From assembly GCA_028689205.1 (NCBI GenBank), contig JAQTWP010000008.1, positions 1 through 57,696 on the forward strand: 57,696 nt of DNA. Direction: 5' to 3'. Position numbers and translations under genes: made by a program. How positions within the stretch are numbered: position 1 is the stretch's first letter; every line of letters starts with the position of its first letter. Below, piece after piece: positions 50,193-57,696 of this stretch. The notes beneath the pieces were generated by a model, which worked only from the letters and a program-made list of their open reading frames with translations, did no database searches and was not told the DNA's origin. The DNA is from Candidatus Altimarinota bacterium (GTDB taxonomy: Bacteria > Patescibacteriota > Gracilibacteria > BD1-5 > UBA2023).

Positions 50193-51182
50193 ATGACTGA
50201 TGATAAAAAAGATGCACTAAAAGTTGCACTATCAATGATAGAAAAACAATTCTGAGCTTGATCTGTAATGAGGTTATGAGATAAGCAAGGAATAAAAGTT
50301 GAAACATTCAGTTCTTGAAGTATGGCTCTAGACGAGGCACTTGGAGGATGATATCCAAAATGAAGAATTGTTGAGATTTATGGACCAGAATCTTCTGGTA
50401 AGACAACTCTTACTCTTCATGCAATTGCAGAAATACAGAAAATATGATGAACAGCAGCTTTTATAGATGCAGAACATGCACTTGATCCAGAATATGCTCG
50501 TAAAATTGGAGTTAATATAGATGATTTAATTATTTCTCAACCAGATTATGGTGAACAAGCTCTTGAAATAGTAGATGCACTTGTAAGATCTGGGGCAGTG
50601 GACCTTATAGTAGTTGATAGTGTTGCTGCACTTGTTCCAAAAGCAGAAATAGAATGAGCTATGGGAGATTCACATATGTGATTACAGGCTAGACTTATGA
50701 GTCAAGCACTTCGTAAAATCACTTGAGTTATTTCCAAATCCAACACTACGGTTATATTTATCAACCAAATTCGTATGAAAATCTGAGTTATGTTTGGTAA
50801 TCCAGAAACCACCACTTGAGGTAATGCTCTAAAATTCTATGCATCTCAGAGACTTGATATCCGTAAAAAAGAAAAACTAGAGTCAGGCGCAGGAGATGAT
50901 AGAGAAACTACGGGTAACAGAGTAAAAGTAAAAGTTGTAAAAAATAAAATTGCCCCTCCATTTAAAGAGGCAGAAATAGATGTGTTATTTAATGAGTGAA
51001 TTTCTAAAATCTGAGAAATTCTAGATATTTGATCAGATAAATGAATTATCAAAAAATCTGGAGCATTCTATAGTTATTGAGAAATCAAATTCTGACAATG
51101 AAAAGAGAATTCCAAAACTTTCCTAAAAGCAAATCCAAAACTAGCAGCAGAAATAGAGAAAAAAATTAGAGCTCCAAAATAA
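50193..51182 (+). CDS. recA: Recombinase RecA, 329 aa
   Basis: RecA forms filaments on single-stranded DNA and drives strand exchange. Walker A is [10 protein letters not shown] (about 63-72). [20 protein letters not shown] precedes it, [18 protein letters not shown] and [18 protein letters not shown] (Walker B) follow, then [17 protein letters not shown] and [20 protein letters not shown]. At 329 residues it lacks the long acidic tail of E. coli RecA (353), as in many small genomes. ATG at 50184 (in frame, followed by TGA) is an alternative start 3 codons upstream. Walker A glycines are GGx and TGA mixed. Confidence 0.97.
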
Positions 51183-51199
51183 TTCCAGTTTCACAAAAT

Positions 51200-51227
51200 T
51201 TGCTTTTTTCACAGTTTATGATATAAT
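51200..51227 (+). promoter_or_regulatory. Promoter of the 51257 gene
   Basis: TTGCTT (51200-51205), a 16-bp spacer ending in TGA and a perfect TATAAT (51222-51227), 29 bp before the ATG. Confidence 0.75.
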
Positions 51228-51256
51228 CTAAAACAATTAATCACTAGTCTTATATC

Positions 51257-51604
51257 ATGACAGACAAAACAAAAGATATAAATACAATTCCACAAGATCA
51301 AACTTCAAATATCCAAAGTGATTTGAACCCGGTTTCTGTTTTATCAAGTAATGTAACTGATATACTTAATGAAACTAATTCTTGAATTAGCGATATAGTA
51401 AGGATAAAGGAACTTGAATGAAAAGAGACTTGATTATTTTCTTGAATTTTGACTTGAGTTATTGACCGTTTTAATGCTACTTTATGAGTAACTCTTAATC
51501 CAGCTACTTTTGCAGAAATGACAGAAACTCTTAATAAACATAGGAAAATTCTTGAAATGAACTCAGCTGATAACTATACTTTAGAAAATAAAGAAGCAGC
51601 ATAA
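51257..51604 (+). CDS. Hypothetical protein, 115 aa
   Basis: Starts MTDKTKDINTIPQDQTSNIQ, a polar disordered N-terminus, then a helical half (RIKELEGKETGLFSGILTGV, then AEMTETLNKHRKILEMNSAD) with one amphipathic segment. No known domain or signal. It has its own strong promoter and terminator, so it is expressed alone between recA and efp. TGA-glycines confirm a native gene. Confidence 0.6.
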
Positions 51605-51623
51605 TTATAATAATAAATATAAT

Positions 51624-51650
51624 AAAAAAACACATATTATGTGTTTTTTT
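51624..51650 (+). terminator. Terminator of the 51257 gene
   Basis: AAACACA pairs with TGTGTTT around TATTA, followed by T residues. Confidence 0.85.
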
Positions 51651-51739
51651 ATTTCCATTTTTGCCTTTTCTGGATAAAATACTCACAAATTTTAGGAAAC
51701 TAAATATTTTTTTATTTATATTTTAAATTAAATACTGTT

Positions 51740-52297
51740 ATGGCATGAATGGATGATGTAAAAATTGGTAAAAAACTTCTAATAGATTGAATTCCTTTTG
51801 AAGTTATGAAATCAGAGCACTTAAAAGTAGCTATGTGAAAATGAATGGAAAAAACGATTTTGAAAAACCTACTAAATGGTAATACAATGCAAAAAACATT
51901 CCGCGAAGTTGATAAAATAGAATTCGCAGATGTTACTAATGCAAATGCTGAATTCCAATATAAAGATAGTGAAAATTATAATTTTATGAACCTTGATACA
52001 TATGATCAAATTACACTTAATTATGATGTTATTGGTGAAATGAAATATTTCCTTGTAGAATGAGACAAAGTATTATTACAGGTATTTAATGGAAATGCAA
52101 TTAATGTACAAGTTGAGCCAGCAGTAGTACTTGAAGTAATCGAAACTCCTCCAGGTGAAAAATGAGATACTGCAACAGGATGAAAAAAGCCAGCAACTCT
52201 CTCTACATGACTTGTAATTCAAGTTCCACTTTTTATGAAAGTTTGAGATAAAGTTAGAGTTGATACTAGAACTTATGATTATCTAAGTAGAGCATAA
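51740..52297 (+). CDS. efp: Elongation factor P, 185 aa
   Basis: EF-P helps ribosomes through proline runs. Domain I starts AGMDDVKIGKKLLIDGIPFE, with the modifiable lysine at K34 in VAMGKG, where most bacteria have PGKG; the proline is replaced by methionine. Domains II (FADVTNANAEFQYKDSENYN) and III (NVQVEPAVVLEVIETPPGEK ... VGDKVRVDTRTYDYLSRA) are complete. No EpmA-type modification enzyme is in the window. TGA encodes glycine in the K34 loop. Confidence 0.96.
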
Positions 52298-52310
52298 TTT
52301 ATAAAAATAA

Positions 52311-52341
52311 AAAAGGATTTCTATTGTAGAAATCCTTTTTT
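52311..52341 (+). terminator. Terminator of efp
   Basis: A perfect 13-bp stem AAAAGGATTTCTA / TAGAAATCCTTTT around TTG with a T run. Confidence 0.92.
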
Positions 52342-52405
52342 GTAAGTTTAATTTACAAAATTATTTTTCCTATATACTACTACAGAAATTAATAAAAAAT
52401 AATAT

Positions 52406-53272
52406 ATGAAAAAAATAACAAAATGTATTATACCAGCAGCCTGATTCGGTACTAGATTTCTTCCTGCGACTAAAGCTCAACCAAAAGAGATGCTTCCAAT
52501 TGTAGATAAGCCTGTAATCCAATATTTAGTAGAAGAAGCAGTTTCTGCGTGAATTACTGATATTGTAATAATAACTTGACGTGGTAAGAGAAGTATTGAA
52601 GATCATTTTGACACTTCATTTGAATTAGAGCATACTTTAGTTGAAAAAGGAAAAACAAAAGAACTTGCGGAAGTAGAAAAAATATCTTCACTAGCAAATA
52701 TTGCATATGTAAGACAACCTGTGCCAAAATGAGATTGAGATGCTCTTCTAAGAGCTGCACACTTAATGTGAGATGAACCCTTTTTGGTTTTATTCTGAGA
52801 TGATCTTATTAAATGAAAAAAATCAGGTGCAGAACAACTCATAGAAGCATTTCATCGTAAATGATCTCCAGTTATTGCACTAGAAAAAGTACCAGATTCA
52901 AAAGTTTCTAGTTATTGAATACTTGAAACAAAATCTGCAGAATGAAAAATACATCTAGCTTCCAAATTCCTAGAAAAACCAAAATCAACCGAAACAACTT
53001 CAAGACTCGGTGTTATTGGTAAATATATTCTTACTCCAGATATTTTCGATTATCTTAGAAAAGCACCTCAATGAAAAGACTCTGAAATCCGCCTAGCTGA
53101 CGCTTTTGTACTAATGATGCAAGATAGAGATATTTATTGAGTTGAAATGGAGTGAATAAGATATGATACATGAGATAAACTTGGTTTCTTAAAGGCTACT
53201 ATAGATTTTGCTCTTGATAGGGAAGATCTTGGTAGTGATTTAATGGAATTTATTAAAACTAGAATTAAATAG
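52406..53272 (+). CDS. galU: UTP-glucose-1-phosphate uridylyltransferase, 288 aa
   Basis: GalU joins UTP and glucose-1-phosphate to UDP-glucose for envelope polysaccharides. The nucleotide loop is [20 protein letters not shown] (about 8-27) and the sugar-binding [19 protein letters not shown] follows. VLFGDDLIKG (about 130) holds the metal-binding aspartates and YGILETK the family strand. Length is normal. The FGTR glycine and others are TGA. The next gene begins immediately after, in another frame and without an ATG. Confidence 0.95.
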
Positions 53273-53273
53273 C

Positions 53274-53804
53274 ATTGTAGAAAATTATTATGATGATGAA
53301 AGAAAAAAATCATTACTCTCAGAAGAAGAAAGAAAATCTGAAATTCTAAAAAAATTAGAATATTCAAAAGAAAAACAAATTCTTATTAAAAAAATAGAAA
53401 AAGATAAAAGTCTTACTACTCTAAGAAGTGTTATTGAAAGATGACTTATCAATCCAGCTATTATCAACAATGTCATTGATGGTAAAAATCTAGAATTAAA
53501 TGAAATTAATGAAATACTTTTTAAAATAAATGATATTTCTAATATTCTCAAAATAGATTCAATTTTACCACCAGATTTAAGAGTTACAAATGAAGAATAT
53601 TTACTTGCACTAGAGGATGACACTTTAAGAAAAGCTCTCATTGATAAAATAAATAAATCCCTTGATCATATGTATTTACAATCGAATCCTTTCTCTGGAA
53701 ATATTTTAGATATTTTCTCAGGTTTGTTTTTTGCTCTGAATAAAAACTTAGTGAAAGTACAAGAGCACACAATTGATATAAAACAAAGTTTAGAAAATAA
53801 ATAA
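53274..53804 (+). CDS. Hypothetical helical protein without an ATG start, about 176 aa
   Basis: The frame opens at the end of galU (an upstream TAA lies at 53241). Its first codons after the galU TAG are ATT GTA GAA AAT TAT; no ATG, GTG or TTG is available before the long body. Initiation may use ATT at 53274, or the stop/start may be coupled. The product (VENYYDDERKKSLLSEEERK ...) is a charged coiled coil followed by a Leu/Asn-rich helical part (DIFSGLFFALNKNLVKVQEH). No domain known. Without a normal start it might be a decayed gene, but the frame is clean for 176 codons. Confidence 0.55.
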
Positions 53805-53811
53805 TTATTAT

Positions 53812-54675
53812 ATGTTTTGGGCAATATTTAATGCATTTATATCAAGTTCAGCACTTGTTATTTGGAAAAAATCTCTAGAACTGAATAAGCTATCACAGAA
53901 TTTGTTTATGTTTCTGTGAACTCTTTGAGGTTTTGCAGTTTCAATTTTTTTTATAATATTCTGATTCACGAGTTTTCCATGGGATTTCATCCTTGCAATT
54001 ATAGGTATGATTTTTATTGCTGTCGTTACTATTATAATGTGATTTTTATGACAAAAAACCTATAGAGATGAAAAAATATCAGTTCTAACACCATTCACAA
54101 ATATTGATAGAATTTTATTAATAATTATAAGTTTTTTCCTTTTTAAAAATACTTCGATAATTTCATTTTGAATAGCGCTTATTACTGTTATTATATTAAC
54201 ATTATTTGCAATTGATTTTTCCAATTTTAGATTACCAAAAAACTTTTGATTAATTATACTTAATAATGTACTTTCAACTGCCAAAGTGCTTACTATATGA
54301 TGGCTTTTTTCAAAAAATATTTCAAGCTTAAGTTTTTACAGTTACAACACAATTTTGTATGCCTTGATTCTTTTGATTCCACTTGTAAAAGCAAGACAAT
54401 TCAAGGAATTAAAAAATGGTTCCAGAGATTTTTATACATACAGGTTTTGAGCAGTTATAATATGACAGATTACAGCTATAATATGATTTTTCTTACTTGA
54501 AAAACTAGGAATTATAGTTTCTAATTTACTGGGTTTTTTAACTCTTTGAGCTACATTGCTTTTCTCATATTTATTTCTTTGAGATAAACCGTGTAAAAAA
54601 GATATTGCTTCTGTAGTAATTATAAGTATCTTAGTTGCAATAGGTTACTATTTTAAAGATTATTGAATAAATTAA
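53812..54675 (+). CDS. EamA/DMT-type multipass membrane protein, 287 aa
   Basis: About ten hydrophobic helices in two five-helix halves: WAIFNAFISSSALVIWKKSL, FLGTLGGFAVSIFFIIFGF, LAIIGMIFIAVVTIIMGFL in the first, then LIIISFFLFKNTSIISFGIA and VIIGQITAIIGFFLLEKLGI in the second. The organisation and the lysine-ended first loop fit the drug/metabolite transporter superfamily. Substrate unknown. It starts 7 bp after the preceding gene and ends 4 bp before tlyA, so the three are one transcript. TGA-glycines are frequent. Confidence 0.75.
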
Positions 54676-54679
54676 ATTA

Positions 54680-55405
54680 ATGCGTTTAGATCAACATATA
54701 TCAACTAAATTAGAGCTTTCTAGAAATAGGGCTCAATTTTTAATTGATGAAAAACTTGTAAAAGTTAATTCCAAAATAATTACAAAAGCTTCTTTTCAAG
54801 TTAATGAAGGTGATATTGTAGAAGTTACAGAAGATAAAAAAATAGAATACGTTGCCAGAAGTGCAATCAAACTTGAATTATTCTTGGAAGAACTTGATTT
54901 TGATATAACTTGATTTAAATGTCTTGATGCCTGAGCATCAACTGGTTGATTCACTCAAATTCTTCTTAATAAATGAGCTAGTAGAGTCCAGACAATTGAC
55001 GTTGGAACTTCTCAGCTCCATGATAAAATAAAGTTAGATTCCAGAGTGAATTGTATAGAAAATATGGATATCAGGAATTATAAAACTACCGACAATTATG
55101 ATCTAATTGTGGCAGATTTATCATTTATTAGTCTTCATAAAATAATTGAAAGCCTTAAAGGTTTATCTTCAAAAAACACTTCTTTAATTCTTCTTTTCAA
55201 ACCACAATTCGAAGTATGAAGAGATAATCTAAAAAAATCTTGAGTTCCAAAAGACGATAAAATAGTGATAAGAAGTCTTGATAAATTCAAGCTTGCTTGC
55301 AAAACAATGGGATTTAGAGTATCAAAAATAGAGGAATCAAAACTTAAATGAGAAGCAGGGAATAGAGAATTTTTTATATTTATGAAATTAGCTGATATCA
55401 GCTAG
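54680..55405 (+). CDS. tlyA: TlyA-family rRNA 2'-O-methyltransferase / hemolysin-like, 241 aa
   Basis: An S4 RNA-binding domain (about 1-60; MRLDQHISTKLELSRNRAQF) is followed by an FtsJ-like methyltransferase domain: SAIKLELFLEELDF, SAM motif CLDAGASTGGFTQILL (about 83-98), LIVADLSFISLHKII and LLFKPQFEVGRDN. TlyA methylates riboses of 16S and 23S rRNA in mycobacteria, affecting capreomycin sensitivity; the hemolysin label is historical. Its end overlaps the next gene tail to tail: both reading frames finish with LADIS encoded by one palindrome. TGA-glycines lie in the SAM loop. Confidence 0.93.
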
Positions 55406-57178
55406 TAATTTATCTATATTTAATTCTGTTCATCAGGCGTAGCCAAATTTGGTTTTTGTTAGTAATTCAATATTAGAAAAACTAGAGTTATTATATTTAA
55501 TAGGATTTGATTTTATTCTTGTAAATTGTGAAATATTTTTTTCAATATTTGTATTATTCTCTTTAAATCATGGAATTATTGCTTTTCACAATTTTGAAAT
55601 AATTATACTTTTTTCTTTATCATTTAATCAATCTCTATCTTCAATTAAAGTTTCTTTTTCATTGATTTTTCTAAGTATTTTTCAAGCATATGGAATTAAG
55701 AAGTTAAGTCCAAGATCGGCAGTAAAATTAGCAAATGAAACAGAATTTCTAATTTCTTTTAAGTTCAGTCATTTATGTTCTATTCATCAATAATTTATAT
55801 CAAAATTATTTTCAGCTCTTTTTATGAAGTCAAATTTAGCTCAGCTAGGTGTTACAATAGTCTTTCATCAACCTATCTTTTCTCAATTAAAAAGTGTATT
55901 AAAATAAACACCTTTTTCATTAGAACTCATATTTTTTATATTACCTGGAATTTCTACACTTGAAGACATAGAGAATTTTTTTGCAAGTTCAGGATTAATT
56001 TTTTTATTTTCTTTGTTTTGTGTTATTGTATCCTCAGTTTCGGTGGTTTTAGGTTTTTTTTGTGAAAGACTTATTTCTTCCTCTTTTCTGATTTGTTCAT
56101 TAATTTTTGCAAGTTCTTTATTTTGTTTTTCAAGAATTTCCATTAATTCCTGTGGAGATTTATTTTTATTTTCTGGATTAGTGATAATTCCAAAATCATC
56201 CTCTGTAATTACTTGTAATCTTTTTATTGCGTCTTCTGTTTTCTTCTTCTTTTCTAAAGTTCACTTTAAAGCTTCTTTGTATTCAGCTGGAATATTTTCA
56301 GTTATTTTTCAAAAATTTCAATTATTTCTTGCTTTAATAAGTTCTTTTTCTGAAATTCATACTTTTTGTGCGATATAATTTTGCTTAGATTTTTCAGTTG
56401 CGATTTTTATTTCTAGTCATAATTGAGATATATTTTTATTTTCATTGAAGCTCACTTTTAATCATTTTAATTTTGCAAAATCATTTATTATTTTTATTAA
56501 ATTAAACGAACAAGAATCAGAAGAATCAATTTTTTCTAATAACTCTTTTCAATTTTCTTTTCAAAATATTTTATAAACTACTTTTTCAAGTTTTGCATCT
56601 TTTTTTTCAACTTCTATACTTAATTTTTTATATTTTTCTGTTAACTTCAAACTTGCAAGACTACAAGTTTTTAAGGTAGGAATCTTTTTGATAAATTTTT
56701 TATAAAAACTTCTATCATTTGATAAGAATGATTTTTCTAATAGTTTATCTAATTTATTATAATTAATATTATCTAATTTACCTCAATTAGGATATAATAA
56801 ATTATTAATATTTGCTTCAAAATCTCAATTAAAAATCATGTTTTCAGAAATTTCATTTTTATCGTCTTTTTTTTCGGATGTTCAATTTTTTTCGTTTTTC
56901 GTTTTAAAAGTAGCTTCTTCTCTTATAGGCTTTCTAGTTTCCTCATATCTTTTTTTAACTTCATTAGTAGAACTAAAATTCTTTTCAAGTATTTCTTTGA
57001 ACTTTATTCCGTATCTAGAATATTCTTCTTGTGTTATCTTTCATCTTAGTTTTAGTTCCCAAAGTTTTTCCATATCTTTTACTAATTGAGACTTAACATC
57101 TACAAAATCTCTATCTGTTTTTTTATCATTTCAGATATCAATTTTATTGACCCATTCTTGTAATTGTTGTTCTGCCAT
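55388..57178 (-). CDS. Large unknown coiled-coil protein, 596 aa
   Basis: Starts MAEQQLQEWVNKIDIGNDKK, with about 130 residues of charged coil (LVKDMEKLWELKLRGKITQE), a globular part (LLEKSFLSNDRSFYKKFIKK), a second long coiled coil (about 330-405; ELMEILEKQNKELAKINEQI), then a folded C-terminal domain (KFSMSSSVEIPGNIKNMSSN, PSGAKFDFIKRAENNF). No signal peptide. The composition and domain order recall the giant proteins at 32-41 kb, without clear sequence identity. Many TGA-glycines. It ends in the palindrome shared with tlyA. Confidence 0.65.
55389..55404. repeat. 16-bp perfect palindrome shared by two converging stop regions
   Basis: TAGCTGATATCAGCTA is perfectly symmetric. Both converging genes use it for their last codons: each reads LeuAlaAspIleSer and then its stop (TAG on plus, TAA on minus), so the two proteins end identically. 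No T run follows on either side, so it is not an ordinary terminator. Confidence 0.9.
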
Positions 57179-57188
57179 CTTTATATAA

Positions 57189-57696
57189 TTAGATTATATT
57201 TTGTTTCAAACTATTCATAAAATTATCCAAATTAAACGGTGTTCATCATTTGAATTTTGATTTAATTAAGTTCATTATTCAATTCTTACCTACTTCATTT
57301 TGTTTCTGAAAATAATATTCTTCCAGTTTTTCTCTGTTTTGAGGAATGTCTACATTTCCAAAAACTGTCTTAGTTAAAGTTAAAAGGAACTTTTCTCATT
57401 CAAAATTATTAACTCAATCTTCAAAATTAAATATCTTCTCTCAATTATTATTCACAACTTGTTTCTCAATTATATCTTTATGTGAATAAAGTTCATTGAT
57501 TCAGAATTTTTCGAAAAATTTCATTGTTTCTATGGTTTGAGATATTTTTTCAAAAGATGGATTTTTTAGTTCGTTTTTCATTCAATTCATCTCTACTACA
57601 ATTTCACCATTATTATTTCATTTTTGAATTTCTAATCATTGCTCATTTGAATATTTTGCTAATTCTGGTATGTTTTTGAATTCTGTATTTTTAATT
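57189..57696 (-). CDS. Unknown protein, 5' part beyond the window, last 168 residues
   Basis: The minus-strand frame enters at the right edge and ends TAA at 57189-57191, 11 bp before the 596-aa gene. The visible part is helical and acidic (FEKISQTIETMKFFEKFGIN, VNNFEGEKFLLTLTKTVFGN), ending NSLKQNII. TGA-glycines are numerous. It is probably the upstream gene of the same operon. No domain is recognised in what is visible, and it may be as long as its neighbours. Confidence 0.6.

Noticed and set aside
1-57696. CRISPR arrays, insertion sequences or prophage genes
   Set aside because: No regularly spaced repeats, transposase or integrase motifs, or phage structural genes were found on either strand. 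The tandem 20-bp repeat at 15311 has no spacers.

Overview
This window comes from an AT-rich bacterium that reads TGA as glycine (translation table 25). That points to the Gracilibacteria/Absconditabacteria branch of the Patescibacteria (CPR). The evidence is direct: UvrC, RecA, GalU, DnaJ, EF-P, RsmE, TlyA and both ABC exporters are intact only if in-frame TGA is glycine, and TGA falls on invariant glycines (P-loops, ABC signature LSGG, DnaJ CxxCxGxG, UvrC DGGKGQ). TAA and TAG are the stops. Native genes mostly lack Shine-Dalgarno (SD) sequences and are tightly packed. Several have a promoter of the form TTGCWT-N16-17-TATAAT/TAAAAT.

Layout. 1-2.9 kb: DUF523 and DUF805 genes, tRNA-Arg(CCU) and four small unknown genes, all on the minus strand. 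3.9-6.0 kb: uvrC. 6.0-7.4 kb: a pilin-like gene overlapping a dnaJ-like gene. 8.5-10.3 kb: a trypsin-like protease. 10.8-13.5 kb: a SpoU methylase and a large prepilin ending in a FISUMP domain. 13.6-17.2 kb: a papain/C39-like protein and a 612-residue unknown, minus strand. 17.4-22 kb: rsmE, an unknown, a YbaK-like deacylase, an unknown with a GNAT-like tail, and a TrmB regulator. 22-32 kb: small unknowns, a phosphatase, two ABC exporters, acetyltransferases, a P-loop kinase, PH-like and TerB-like proteins. 32-41.3 kb: four very large unknown proteins in a row, one split by an in-frame TAG. 41.3-46 kb: nucleotidyltransferase, methyltransferase, DnaJ, and a PHP+FISUMP protein. 46.6-49.5 kb (minus): a surface module with a DUF3494 adhesin carrying a sortase signal, its likely sortase, an Lmo0937-type protein and a Gmad2 lipoprotein-like protein. 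49.8-55.4 kb: zinc-ribbon protein, recA, efp, galU, a DMT transporter and tlyA. 55.4-57.7 kb (minus): two more large unknown proteins.

Two things stand out. First, four loci (3.16-3.85, 7.5-8.4, 10.32-10.63 and 46.19-46.6 kb) look as if they belong to another genome. Their genes contain no TGA-glycine among about 44 glycines, each has a strong SD, each is monocistronic, and each lies beside a strong hairpin. One (a REC-like/PilZ protein) ends at TGA directly before its terminator. They are either recently acquired standard-code genes or assembly artefacts. Second, palindromic dispersed repeats of the 'CGTCATTGCGAG / ATTCCCG...CGGGAAT' type are inserted in frame inside at least four protein genes (uvrC, rsmE, the prepilin and a nucleotidyltransferase), much like Rickettsia palindromic elements.

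The best candidate for an undescribed native system is the block of very large secreted or membrane-associated proteins at 32-41.3 kb with the related-looking pair at 55.4-57.7 kb. It sits in a genome also carrying pilins, a sortase-anchored adhesin, a C39-like protease and two ABC exporters. A role in attachment to a host or prey cell is inference only.
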